A stretch of 64,000 nucleotides of DNA from Acorus gramineus (GCA_030737835.1 JAUJYN010000015.1:1060954-1124953), one strand, 5' to 3'; shown: positions 24,561-36,479, counted from the first letter of the stretch. Program-made: numbers and translations. Notes: a model not told the origin generated them from the sequence alone.

Positions 24561-25376
24561 ATGGAGGACTCGAGACGGCCACTCCTTGAGCACCACTCGG
24601 AGACGGCCCAGTTCAAGGCCGATGACGACGACATCGATCCCATAAGTGGCATCGGCGACTTCTAGAGGGAGTTCAAGACAGAGTCTAAGAAGCTGTGGTA
24701 CCTGGCCGGCCCTGCCATCTTCACGTCCATATGCCGCTACTCCCTCGGCGGCCGGCGCTGTCACCCAGACCCTCGCCGGTCACCTCGGTGACCTCGAACT
24801 AGCCGCCATCTCAGTCGAGAACTCTTCATCGCCGGCTTCTCCTTCGGCGTCATGGTATAACAGACACAGACACACACACACACAAACACTTACTTGGAGG
24901 TCATATGCACCTGTAGAGTGCAAAAAATCTCAAATAAATAATGTCCTTGAACAAAAGACTAAGACGATTTGCAAGGCAATTTTAGGACTTAGTGTATCAT
25001 TTTTCATGTGTATATATAAATAATGTGATGTGCAAGTCCCTGGAATGGCGGAGACAAAAAGTTCTAATTAGGGAGGATTGATGCCCTTTTTAGAGTTTTA
25101 GGTTCCACAGTTTCATCTTGGTTTTGGAGCGTAAGTGTCCATTTGGCAGTGTGTCCAGGAGCACTGCGTTGAGGGAAGCGAGAGTAAGTTGAAGAAGCCA
25201 TGTCTTAAAATGTTTTCAACACGAAGAAAAATAGGTGTTCAATCCTACCACCGGCCTTGGTGTTTCTTCAAACACCGTCGTGATTTTTCTGTTTGTCGTG
25301 GAGGTCACGTTCCACCGCGTCCACTGACGCAAACGCTCCCCAGACACACTCCCAACGGCGCCTAATCTTCGATCTT

Positions 25377-25727
25377 TTTTTCGCTTGGTAAATGGAAATC
25401 TATTGCTAATTGAAAATGTTACAATTGTACATTATAGAATAAGAAGGGAAGAAAAGAAAAGATAAGATCTGGGGGACAAAGAGCCACCCAGGTGATACAT
25501 TTCAATACATAGAACAAGAAGAGACTAATTCATATCGCCATGGAGTCAAGGCATAAAACGTCAATCAATGCTCACCCGATCATCAAGAATATCTGAGATG
25601 GATGGTGCCATGCTTATCATGCCAAATGAGCTCTTTGATGTCATTCCCAAGCTGAGAGGGTTGTAGATAAGAGACACCAATTTCAGATTGAGCAGCAGCC
25701 AGACAGTCAGCAATTTCAGATTGAGCA
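25377..25727 (-). mobile_element. 5'-truncated LINE in intron 1 of the MATE pseudogene
   Basis: A 351-base insert lies between perfect 16-base direct repeats CCTAATCTTCGATCTT (25361-25376 and 25728-25743). Its left end is a T run, the A tail of a - strand retroposon. The right part, read on the - strand, resembles the end of a LINE RNase H domain (AD-LAAAQS). It is a classic dead-on-arrival LINE insertion. Confidence 0.85.
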
Positions 25728-26223
25728 CCTAATCTTCGATCTTACACGAACTTCTATTATGTTTTCTTCGTTATTTTGTATTCTGGGCATGTACTCATTT
25801 TCTATCTAAATTTTCTAAAAAAACATAAAATGATAAGAAGTATATGCAAGTCTTGTTGGTTATGATTATGGTTCTTGTATGATAATAGCTCGGGATGGGG
25901 AGCGCGCTGGAGACGCTGTGCGGGCAGGCTTACGGAGCGGGGCAGGCGGAGATGTTGGGCGTCTACATGCAGCGTTCGTGGGTCATACTCAACTCGACCG
26001 CTCTTATACTCAGCTTTCTCTACATCTTCGCGGGGTCAATCCTCCGCGGGATCGGTCAGGAGCCCGAGATCGCGTCTGCGGCGGGGAAGTTCGCGCTGTG
26101 GATGATGCCGCAGCTGTTCGCGTACGCCGCGAACTTCCCCATCGCGAAGTTCCTGCAGGCGCAGAGCAAGGTGATGGTGATGGCGGCGATCGCGGGGACG
26201 GTGCTGGTGATGCACTGCTTGTT

Positions 26224-26663
26224 TTTTTTTTTTGAAGCAAAGGTAGATGTTTGCTACCCGATTCCATTTCTGATATCGAATTACAAACTCCGAAAGGAGG
26301 GCGAATAGAAAACGTAAAGAAAGAAAAACATGTAAGATACAATTTGGCCCCCTCAGTCCCCGAGGTTAGAAGAGGTATCTAAACCAACGGGAAGGGTGAG
26401 GCAGCCCGCTCCGCAGCTACGTCGTGACTTGTATCCTCCCGCCTCTGAATGTCACCTCCTCCGCGTTCGCGATGAACCGTCCCCAGTCCCTGACGCATCC
26501 TCTAAACATGTCCCACATGTTTTCTTTGTGCGCCCTCGCCCCTCGAAAGATGACCTCGTTCCGCGTCCGCCAGATGGTCCATGCCCCCGCCGGTATGATG
26601 GTTTGTGCGATCGTCGTCTCCAAACTGTTGTCCGTCGGGTTTGGCCTTCCGGGCTGCGCTTCC
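26224..26663 (-). mobile_element. 5'-truncated LINE inside a MATE pseudogene exon
   Basis: A 440-base insert is flanked by the 11-base direct repeat CACTGCTTGTT (26213-26223 and 26664-26674) and begins with a T run of about ten bases. On the - strand it encodes a WTIWRTRNEVIFRG segment, typical of the region after the LINE zinc-binding domain. It splits the codons between the VLVMHCL and LSWLLMMRLG parts of the transporter and adds stops. Confidence 0.9.
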
Positions 26664-27247
26664 CACTGCTTGTTGAGTTGGTTGTTGATGATGAGGCTCG
26701 GGTGGGGGATGGCGGGGGTGGCGGTTGCGCTGAACGCGTCGTGGTGGGTCATGGTGGTCGCGCAGCTTGTTTACATATTTGGTGGGGCGTGCGGGAGGGC
26801 GTGGTCCGGGTTCTCGTTTGAGGCGTTTAGGAACCTTTGGGGGTTCGTCAGGCTCTCCATCGCATCAGCTGTCATGCTTTGGTGAGTTTTTTTTTTTTTT
26901 AATATTCATTAAAAAAATACCTATTTAATTTAAAATAAAACAAAATATATTTTCATAAAGAAAATATATATTATTAAACGAGATTTATTACTTTTAAAGT
27001 TAAAACTGTCCCTAATATTAATATATCTTTTGTTAAGTATAAGTGACGGAGAAGGGGTAACTTGAGGTGAAATACAATTTGCATATGAAACAAGTTCCGT
27101 ACAACATGTGTTTAGTTTTTGGCCCTTGAAGAAATAGTAGGCTGATGCATTAACATTTTTAGAAACTAAAGCCCAAGGACATAGGTATAATATACAAGTA
27201 CAGAAAACCAAAAAGAAATTTCTAGGATCCTGAGTAGTTGGCATTTT

Positions 27248-27410
27248 ATTTTTTAGTAGACAAGGCCCAAAGAAAGCAAGTACACTCAAACGCAAGACTT
27301 GAAACACACCCCATGAGAGGGGGATACACAACGGACTTGAACCCGTGTCGTTCACGAGGGATTCGTGCAACTCTTCCATCTCGCTAGGCGAGAGGACGTG
27401 CAAGTAGCTT
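27248..27410 (-). mobile_element. tRNA-derived SINE in intron 3 of the MATE pseudogene
   Basis: On the - strand the piece has an A-box-like TAGCGAGATGG (27376-27386) and a perfect B box GGTTCAAGTCC (27333-27343), spaced as in a tRNA promoter. The 3' end runs into an A-rich tail. A 7-base direct repeat GCATTTT (27241-27247 and 27411-27417) flanks it. The short length (163 bases) and lack of a foldable tRNA body argue for a SINE and not a tRNA gene. Confidence 0.7.
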
Positions 27411-29324
27411 GCATTTTTGTTGTTGGCCACTCTCATAGATACCATCAATGTTATACATTGTATCGTTTATTAGATAATACTGCTAGGCACGTGCACTGAC
27501 ATGGTGGGGGGTTTGGATGGGAAAGTTTGAAGATAGAGATCCATCAGACATATGGGTCCCATTTGATTGAATTTGTGATTTCGATTTAAGAAGTTATTGT
27601 TTTTTGTACGTTTATTGAATAATTTTGTGATTTTATGTGAAAAAATATCACACATATTCACCTAACACGATATATAAAAATTATCTAACATGATACACAT
27701 TTGATGGATCTCTATCTATAGACAAAGTTATATGCATTAAATTAATGTATTTTATATTTTTAGAATACTTATATAATAGAAATTGATAAAATATGAAATT
27801 GATCTAGACCCTGATAGATTTTTTTACTTACTTTTGCAGCTTGGAGATCTGGTATTTCATGGTCTTGATTCTCTTTGCTGGATATCTCAAGAACCCTAAA
27901 GTTTCAGTGGATGGACTTTCCATTTGGTGAGTTATATGTGAATGTCATTGCCCATAATTTTGCACCAAATCACACAATTTCAGAATTAATACATTATCAT
28001 AGTTTCATGTTAATTTGATTTACCCACTTGTTGAACAGCATGAACATATTAGGCTGGGCAGTCACGGTGGCATTTGGATCCAATGCTGCAACAAGGTCTG
28101 TTTGCATGACAGTTGAAAAACCAATTATTTGAATGTTCATAATTTTTAATAGAAAGAAAAAATAACACTCTTATTGATGTTGTTACAGTGTGAGGGTGTC
28201 CAATGAACTGGGAGCTGCCCATTTAAGGACTGCAAAGTTCGCCATTGTGGTGGTGGTCATAAGTTCATTTGCATTAGGTGTCTTCATCTCTATCATACTA
28301 TTGGTCTTCAGAATGCAATACCCTTCTGCATTCACAAGCAGCACTGATGTGAAAAAGCTTGTCTATGAACTGACACCATTGCTCGCAACATCGATTGTAA
28401 TTAACAATGTTCAACCCGTTCTATCTGGTAATTCGTCTTCGTCATTTGATCTTTGCACATTTACAATTACAAGTTGTATATCATAATTTTCGACATTGAT
28501 CTTTTACTATGACAGGTGTGGCCATTGGAGCTGGATGGCAAGCACTAGTTGCTTATGTGAACGTTGGATGCTATTATATATTCGGCGTCCCTTTAGGTCT
28601 TATCTTGGGCTATAAACTTGATTTGGGTGTCAAGGTAACCATAGCAAGTTTTTCCATTTTACATGAGTTACCTTGCTTTCCCCTGACTTTAAACAGTTCA
28701 GCTGATTTGAATTTTATAGTTTAAAAATTCATAAAATAACAGTTTTTGTTCTCAGTGAAATAAATGCACGTGTAGTTATAATGAAAGGGTTTTCTTGCGG
28801 CCAGCCCCAATTTTAGTCCCACCAAAAGTATATAAAAATTTGGTATGATTACGTATACATTCATATGAAGATGTATTCGTAACTCTACACATTTTAATTG
28901 AATGTATGGCTCTGGAGGTTAAAAGTGAGGAAAAAAATGAGGTTTGATGTATTTTTATTCACAATGAAAAGGGTATTATGGATTGCCAAGGCACATTATG
29001 ATGATGCCTCATCTTTTTAACCAATACTGATATCACAGGACATCTGGTATGGAATGCTTTCTGGGACCGTACTTCGGACGTTGATCCTTTTTTGGATGAT
29101 TTATAAGATAAATTGGAACGAGGAGGTAAGCCTTTTTTGGGGCAATTTTCCTTGATGTGTGTTTCTTTAAATTAGAGACTATTCTAAAAGTCATAATTAC
29201 ATTATAATATGGATTTATAATTGTTAGTCTTGCTTTCAATTTGATGGTTTTGCAGCTTTCAATTGCTGTGGATAGGATAAGGCAATGGGGAGGACATTCC
29301 AAGGATCATGTCAGACATGCATAA

Positions 29325-29839
29325 CATGAGTTCCAACATTCCACAATCATATCAAATTTCAGCACCATGAAGAGGGCTCCATTACATTCTTGAAAATTAA
29401 TTTCAGAGCATTCGAAGTCATTGAAATTTTTTCCCCTTTTGAGCTATGTGCTTCACCCATTTTAAGAATATGTATTTTTTTTTTATAATGGAAGGACGCC
29501 CCGTAGCTAGCCTTATGATCGAGCTGGATATGCTACATTTGCCTGTGTTTGTGTACCTAGAGAGAAGAGAAGAGAAATATGCTATTATGGTTAGGTGATT
29601 ATATTAAGGTGTTTCACTTTGAAATATCATGGTAGTGACAAGAGTTGCAACCATTGTTCATGGTTTGGAGGTGGCAAGAAGATTTCAATGCTTGGGTTTT
29701 GAAATCCATATGAGTTATTTGAGTGTAATCTTGATAGTTTCCATCTCAAAATTCGTCGATGTTTAGTCGTGGAAGTAATGAACTCTGTTCCTATTAAACA
29801 ATGCCACATGTTAGTTTATCCAATCCTTAGGAATATTAA
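29325..29839. other. 3' flank of the MATE pseudogene
   Basis: AT-rich sequence following the stop codon, probably the 3' untranslated region and downstream DNA. No gene, RNA or element recognised. Confidence 0.5.
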
Positions 29840-30136
29840 GGACTAGTTTGACAATGGATTAAGATTTTGAAGATAAATTATCTTAATTTTAAATAATAAA
29901 AAGTCTATCAATTTTATCTATATTTACATTTGTCAAGGGATAAAAAGTGAGGATATATAAATGTTATTACAGCTTTTTGGTAGAACAAAATATTTTCATT
30001 TTCATTTTAAAATCAAAACAAATGTCCGCACTTTATCCCAAATTATTTTTTATATTAAACAGGATAAGTTATTCTCTCTCTCACTTATCTCTAAAGTTAT
30101 CTTTTATCCCACCACCTTATTCCCTTCCAAACCAGC
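29840..30136 (+). mobile_element. PIF/Harbinger-like MITE downstream of the MATE pseudogene
   Basis: About 297 bases with inverted termini (GGACTAGTTTGACAATGG at the left; reverse complement of the right end GGCTGGTTTGGAAGGG). It aligns in opposite orientation with 14565-14856. A TAA trinucleotide at both edges may be the target duplication. Confidence 0.55.
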
Positions 30137-30449
30137 CATAAAAGAAATCATTGGCCCCAAGTGTTCTGTAATGATAACAATTAGCACGGATAGTTCATTT
30201 TCTGGTTGGTATGCTTTTCTTTAATAATAAAATTAGAATTTCAGGTGAATAAGGTCAGAATTAACAATCACATTAGACACTCATGGGTTATGGTGAACTA
30301 GTCGACTTCAACTATTAGGACTGATCCAAACTATTTGAGTCGCTTTTTTTTCAAAAATGTGTCATTAAACATTCTTGCAGTCACCACTTTTGGAGAATAA
30401 ACACGTTTTAAAATTTTGTCAAATATATATTTGTGTATAATAAAATAAA
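30137..30449. other. Short AT-rich spacer
   Basis: Nothing recognisable between the MITE and the Mutator-like element. Its last nine bases are the left target duplication of that element. Confidence 0.5.
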
Positions 30450-31514
30450 GGGGGACTTGTTCAAATACCCCTCAAGTAAGGGTCAAATTTTTTTTCTACC
30501 CGTGGATTTTGTTTTATTTTTTATTTACCCCTCAAATCTGATCCTATTCTTTTTTTGCATCTGAATTTTCATAATACCCAAACTATCCCTTATAGACAGA
30601 GTTACATAAATATAGAAATATAAAGTGATATATACAGAATTATACACATAGTTACAGATATTTAATAGTTATCTAAAAAAATATTAAAGTACGCAAAATA
30701 TGTTTATACACAAAATGGTCATATACACATTTTCAATGTCATTACATTGTCATCTGTAAATGCATTCAGTGTACACAAAATTATTATAGATACAATCTCA
30801 AAGTTTCATTAAAATAGATACATCAATTGTTTGAATTACCACAATTTCTTCAAATCTTAATGATTAATTGTTTTCTCTCCTTTAATCTTCTTCATGTCCT
30901 CTTGGGTAAAATGAAACAAGATTATCGAACTAGACATTTAATGTACTTCATAATGAAAAATGAGTTTTTCAAGCTATATCAAACAACAATCAAACACTTA
31001 AACAAATTTTTATTTAGCAATATAAATAAAATTAGTAATAGCATGAATTAGAACTAAAAATTTATGAACAATTGTAATATTTTAATAAAATTACTTCTTG
31101 ATCCATGTACTTAACAATTACTGAAATCAACATTTACATAACAACTACAACAAAAACTTTCAATGTGACGCCCAATGACATAATCTACTATTTACATAAT
31201 AGAAATGTAATATCTTCTATTATTCTTATAACAATTATAACATAAATTACAAAAACTATAATTTATACAACAAATATGTAATATCATACATAGAACTAAA
31301 CTAAAGATATGTAAATTATAGAAATGTAACGATCAATTATAGAAATGTAATACTAATTTACAGATGGGGATGGTTTAGGTATGAAAAATGAGGTGGTATA
31401 GGTCTAGGGGAAAAAAAAAGATTAGATTTCAGGGGTAAATAAAAAATAAAAAAAATTCCGAGGGTAGAAAAAAAAATTAGACCCTTAGTCAAGGGGCATT
31501 TGAACAATTTTCCC
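30450..31514. mobile_element. Non-autonomous Mutator-like element with long TIRs
   Basis: The two ends are inverted copies for about 110-130 bases (left end GGGGGACTTGTTCAAATACC, right end reverse complement GGGAAAATTGTTCAAATGCC). A 9-base duplication TAAAATAAA flanks it (30441-30449 and 31515-31523), the length expected for Mutator-like elements. The 800-base interior is very AT-rich and has no transposase. The A/T-rich target makes the duplication slightly less certain, but it matches exactly at both TIR edges. Confidence 0.85.
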
Positions 31515-31560
31515 TAAAATAAATGCTTTCATAAAAACTATGCACTCAAGTAGATTGTAT

Positions 31561-31822
31561 TGAAGCAAGCTCTCATGAACCCAAGGACATATCCATGAGC
31601 CAGCTGGCAATCCTCTATTTGAGGAAACGTCTCCAACATAGACATTTCAGTTACCTATTTTATAGCAATCAGTTATTATGTTTGTAATCCTCTAATTGAT
31701 GATATGTCTCTTACCATCTTTGTCATCCTCTAATTGAGGAAACGTTTTTTGAATTATTTTATAAATACAAACACCAACCCAACAATATGGGTAAGAGTGA
31801 TTCAACAATATTCTCACCTTCA
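31561..31822 (+). repeat. Left LTR of the copia fossil
   Basis: Starts TGAAGCAAGC and ends TTCA, matching 49489-49751 almost throughout. It contains two similar TCCTCTAATTGA-GGAAACG segments and a CAATATGGGTAAGAG block. Confidence 0.9.
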
Positions 31823-31894
31823 TATGGTATCAAAGCCATCATTGATCCAAGCATAGTCTAATCTGTTGAGTATCACCTTCACCCGTGTCCATCA

Positions 31895-32218
31895 ATGGCA
31901 ACAGACCAAACCTCCTCATCACTACTTTCCACCACACTTCATACTCTTCAAACCACCCATATTCACCACTTGATATCTGTGAAACTCGATCGCCACAATT
32001 ACTTACTATGGCGCACCCAATTCATTTCCCTCTTGATGGGATATCATCTTGAAGGATACGTCGATGGGACGATCCCGTGTCCTCCTCGTACCCTCTCCGC
32101 CACGGATACAACAACTAATCCGGCTTTCACCGCATGGGAAACACAAGATCAGGTCCTTCTTGGATGGTTACTTTCATCGCTCTCCGAGACTATTCTTGCT
32201 CAAGTTGTGGGCCTCACT
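31895..32218 (+). pseudogene. copia gag, N-terminal part
   Basis: An open stretch begins ATGGCAACAGACC and reads VKLDRHNYLLWRTQF, the conserved copia gag (UBN2-type) signature near residue 30. It stops matching the family at about 32218, where foreign sequence begins. Fossil part of the copia element. Confidence 0.85.
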
Positions 32219-33214
32219 GTCGGTATCGGATTTCGGAAGGGGGCTTGAGGGGGTTGGATGTTGCTCCGGGGAGCCTTCCTCCCTCTCTTCCTGGTCCTTC
32301 GGGGGTCTACGTGTGTGGGGGTTCTTTGGAGGCTCGGGTCCGAAGAGCTGCGCCTTGGCAGGCTCGATCAGATCGTCTCTTGAAAGGGGTGATGGGTTGG
32401 TTTTTCGTTCCCGGCTGAGGCAGCTGACCGGTCCTTAGGAGGATTCAGGGGTGGTTGTGATCGCCACCTGCTTTTCTCAAAATGAAGGAAAAATTGGGGT
32501 GGATTTGATCGCCTTCGTGGGGGAGTTGGTGGGGCCTCCGCTCTAGGACATAGACATGCTGTACATAGACGTGAAGACAGGGATCCTCTTCTGCTTCGGG
32601 AACTTGACTAAAGGAGAATTGGGACTTAGGTGGGCTAGGGGAAGGGCTGGCTAGTCGGATTTAGCCGCCTGGTAGGGGGCGGCTTGTTTTGAGTAGCCGC
32701 CTAGGATTTGGCTCTATTTGGGCAGAACCTGGGAAGGGAATGGGTTAGGGTTTGGCAGGGGTTAAGCTTGGTTTAACTTGGGTTTTGGAGAGGGTTTTTG
32801 GAGTGTAGATTTGGCTTGGAAATGGGTTTTATCTCTCTTTCTCTCTAGGGTTTCAAGTAGGGGGAGGGGTATGGGCTTGTGAGTATGGCTTGGGAATGTG
32901 TATTGTTGTGGATGATATGATTGTGGGTGATGATGAAGTGCTTGGAGACTCTCCCTATTTATAGTAAAAAGGGTGTAGGGGAGTGTCAACTGGACAATAG
33001 ATCAAAATGGATAATAAGGTGCTTGATTTGACCTTCCATTAGATCTTTGTGGCCTGACATTGTCCAAGTGAAGGGCGGCTAGTTGAAACTAGCCACCCAG
33101 TAAGAGGCGGCTCCTCGTAAGTAGCCGCCCCCATCATAACCTATCAAACGTCTCATCTCTGACAAGCGGTGGCTTGAGTTGGTTACTAAGGTTGAACCGG
33201 TTGAGATGGGGATC
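32219..33214 (-). other. Unidentified 1-kb piece inside copia gag
   Basis: This stretch replaces copia sequence and has no reading frame I recognise. On the - strand it has a TATAAATAGGG promoter-like signal (about 32950-32962) followed by leader-like sequence. Palindromic AGTAGCCGCC modules lie at 32645-32702 and 33073-33130, as at 3721 and 4548. No target duplication was found. It may be a fragment of an LTR or leader from an unnamed family. Confidence 0.4.
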
Positions 33215-33219
33215 ATGCA

Positions 33220-36200
33220 TGTCACGCCCTAGGGCTGGCCAACCCCGGGACGCGACAGGTGCATGTATCATATCAGAAGCCTACACAGGAGGTCAATAAT
33301 ATATATCATACACAGACAACTAGAATGACACACATGCAACAAAAGGGGCTGACATGATATATACACCAAATGCGGAAGCAAAGACTGAATCTGTGAATAA
33401 ACATTCTACAGACTCGATACTCAATCATCTGTCCTGTGAGAGCCAATATACACAAATACAACTGAACATATACAAACACGTGCCAAGCACGGAAATCAAA
33501 TACATACAGTCAAGAAGGGATGCTGATAACCTCTGGCACTCGCGGAACGTGGCGCTGCTCCGCTACTGAAGAAATCCCTCGGAAAGCTCCAACTGCTGCT
33601 CCGGCTCTAGCTCAGGCTCAGTGACCACTGGGGAAAAACATGTGCGAGGGGTGAGCCACACGCTCAGTGAACAGCACAACCCACGCAACACAGACAATAT
33701 TTACCACAATATTCCATTATTTTAATCCAGCCATCAATACATAACAAGATAAACCAGTGGTTCGTACTTCGCCGAACCACCACACCCTCACCCTCACCCA
33801 TCCATGGGTGACATAGGATTTTGGGACTGATAATCATCTATTCACAAATCCAGTAGGTCGCTCATCGCCAACCCACTACACCCTCACCCTCACCCTACCA
33901 CGGGTGACATAGGATTTTGGGACTGACTAGGCTGTTGGTCACCCTTGGTCCACCGATAGTCTCTCCCTCCACTCCGTAGGCCGCCTGGTCTACTCCCACA
34001 TTCGGCACAGTCCGAAACCAAATCAGGAGGTGCCTACTAATGGGAGCCCTCTGTCAGGAAGGCCCTGTCTAACGCTGGGGGTAGCCTCTACCGAATCCAA
34101 CGCAGGGAACAGAACAGCCTATCCATACGCCTATGATCCACTCGGATCCGCCAACTACATATCATTACCACTCAAATGTCATGAACTCTTTAGAGTTCCT
34201 CCAGCGCGCATAACCAAGATGCGGGGAAACAAGTACAATCAAAAGCAGTGTTGGAATATCACTGGGGGAAAGAAACTCGGGAGGGCGGCGTGAGTTCCCG
34301 ATACAGGGTACCCCGACAACCAAACAAGGAACACGGAGTACCCTAACACGGGTCTCACCGCTGTCCTCGCAAGGTCCCTCCCCTATAATATTCACTACTC
34401 ATGCTAATAATCATACCAAACACACAACTCTACCGTTCTGAATTCCTCAGAACCCACCAGGGCGCATAACTACGATGCGGGGAACATGCATAAGGTTATA
34501 ACAGGGTGGAATATCATTGGGGGAAAGAAACTCGGGAGGGCAGCGTGAGTTCCCATTATAGGACACCCCGACAACCAAACAAGGAACACGGTGTACCCTA
34601 ACCCGGGTCTCACCGCTGTCCTCGCAAGGCCCCTCCCCTATAATATTCACTATAACATGCAATTTAACAAGTACTAGCATTTAATTTAATAAATAAACTA
34701 GTAGGACGCATACATAGGTCGAGGTTTCCTAACATGAAGCAGGAGGCATGGTGCATGGCTCTTACACCTATCCTATGGGTGCAAGTCCCTAACAGAAAAG
34801 CCTAGGGTAACATGCATTTCTACATATTCATCAGGCTCACATGCAATACATATTATTACAGGTTAATATAATCCACGGTGCCCCAGGAGAGGTCGGTATA
34901 CGCCCAAGTGCGTATAACACCTCTCTACTGGGTTGGATTGTCCCACTCACCAGAATCGGGGTCGACGCGCGACCGTCCGTCTAGATCTGCAAGACAGACA
35001 TTCACTGGTTAGAATAAATCCATAATGACCCCAAAATACATAACACACACAAATAGACACCCAACACCCCCCGGCAACCACCCGCACGGCCGGCCACCAC
35101 CCGCCCGGGCACCCGACCGCCCGGGCGCACCGCCGCGCCTCGGCCCGCGCACCGCCGGGCCCCTGCCCGCCGCCGAGACACACCGCCGAGCTTCCCGGGG
35201 CACCCCGCACGCCCCCGCGCGCAGCGCCCCGCCCCGCGCGCACCTCCGCCACCTCGCGCGCACCTCGCACGCTCCTCGCACACCTTGCCGCACCTCGCGC
35301 GCACCTCGCACGCACCTCGCCGCACCTCCGCGCACCACCGCGGCCTCACCGCGGCCTCCGCGCACCGCCACGCACCCTCAGCCACGGCCTCGCGCACGCC
35401 ACGGCCTCGCGCACGCCATCCGCACCCTCAGCCACGGCCTCGCGCACGCCGCGGCCTCGCGCACGCCATCCGCGCACCCGCGCGACCCGCTCCACGCGCA
35501 TCAGCCGCCCAGCTCGCCCAGCACCGGCCAGCACCCTGCACCAGGCCCGCGCGCCCTCGCGCGCACGCCGCGCGTACGCGCGCCCGCGCACGCACGCGCG
35601 CCTGCCCGCGCGCACCCGACCTGGCGCCGCCTGGGTTGCTGCTGCTGCTGCTGCTTGGCCCGGACGACCTGCCACTGCCCGAGCGCCACCACCACCCCTC
35701 CCTTGACCACCGACCACCCTCCGACCACCTCCGACCACCCTCCGACGACCCCCACTGCCGCCGACCACCCCCAAACACCCAACCCACCTTCCTAGCATTC
35801 ATCTATGCAAGAAAAAGAGGGAAAGGAGGCTTACCGAGGGGAGGGGAAGACGTTCGGTAGCTCTCCGCGCGCCGAAACCTTCCTCAAAGGCTCTCCCACG
35901 CCCCGATCTATCACGGCCCTCGATTTGGCTCGAAACAGAGGAGAGAGAGAGGAGGTCGGGGAGGCTAGGATCGTCGGAATTCGGATTTGAAGACACCGGA
36001 GTGTAGATCGGGACCCGATCTACACTTCCCGTGCTTTGGGTTTTCGATTTTGAGGGGTGGAGGGGGCTCAAACGGAAGAAAAACGGAGGAGAGGAGAGAG
36101 AAATCACGTCGGGAGATGATGAATAGTGTATGATTTTTGATTCTTTTATATAGAGCGCGACTTAAAAACCCGGATACGCCCCGGAACTGCGAAATTTTTG

Positions 36201-36414
36201 CAAACGATGCCAGAATTCGATGAAATTTTCGTGGGAGGTCTAAAATGACACCAGGACACCAAATATGCAGTTAGATTTTCAATCGGAGTCCTCTAGCTCA
36301 GGACGATAGCTAACAGTCTGAAATTATGCGGTTCCGACCAAAAACCCTAAAAATTTTAAAACTGCCAGGACGCTCTAACGGTTACCAGCAGGTTAAAAGT
36401 GACACAATATAACA
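33220..36414 (-). repeat. 3' LTR of the gypsy-type element
   Basis: 3195 bases. Parts in element sense: TATATAAAA-type TATA box (36152-36144), donor-like GTAAGC near 35834, GC-rich low-complexity stretch (35050-35760), 36-base block 34987-34952 between TTGCAG and GTGAGTG, a 210-base internal duplication (about 34183-34395 and 34452-34665), G-rich hexamer repeats (33785-33799 and 33872-33895) and the conserved acceptor-like block near 33620-33670. Confidence 0.9.
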
Positions 36415-36479
36415 TTCTTCCCCCCTTAGGAAATTTTGTCCTCAAAATATGCAAAAACATCTAGGAGGGGAAAAGATGC

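Larger units (their letters stand above)
24561..29324 (+). pseudogene. Second MATE transporter copy, disabled
   Basis: Exons equivalent to the first gene are 24561-24854, 25889-26881 (exons 2 and 3 joined), 27840-27926, 28039-28095, 28189-28427, 28516-28634, 29039-29125 and 29256-29324. Exons 4-9 keep exact lengths except the last, which is 6 bases longer, and all remaining splice sites are canonical. Exon 1 has TAG at 24663-24665 where copy 1 has a Trp codon, a 7-base gain near 24748 and a 1-base loss near 24825. The joined exon is split by a LINE fragment (26224-26663). The 157-base intron between KFLQ and AQSK in copy 1 is absent here. The 3' half still reads well (SVRVSNELGA near 28188), so decay is recent or the 3' part is transcribed. 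It arose as a direct duplicate of the first gene; the function of the parent family is MATE efflux. Confidence 0.9.

Noticed and set aside
26396-26821. A 141-codon + strand open frame crossing the MATE pseudogene
   Set aside because: It is the antisense of the inserted LINE fused to an out-of-frame part of the MATE exon, not a gene.
27301-27410. Possible tRNA gene
   Set aside because: A and B boxes are present, but the sequence does not fold into a cloverleaf with a normal acceptor stem, and it ends in an A-rich tail with flanking direct repeats, so it is called a SINE.
33785-33799. Telomere-like CCCTCA repeats
   Set aside because: The unit is CCCTCA, not the plant telomere CCCTAAA, and only two or three units occur. 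It is an LTR-internal motif.
34183-34665. Possible CRISPR-like or satellite array
   Set aside because: Only two long imperfect copies exist and both occur in each LTR of the element; this is an internal LTR duplication.
35025-35860. Long Pro/Arg/Ala-rich open frames (over 190 codons) on both strands
   Set aside because: They lie in GC-rich low-complexity LTR DNA where stops are rare by composition. Frames are open on both strands at once, and copies in other LTRs differ in frame and length.
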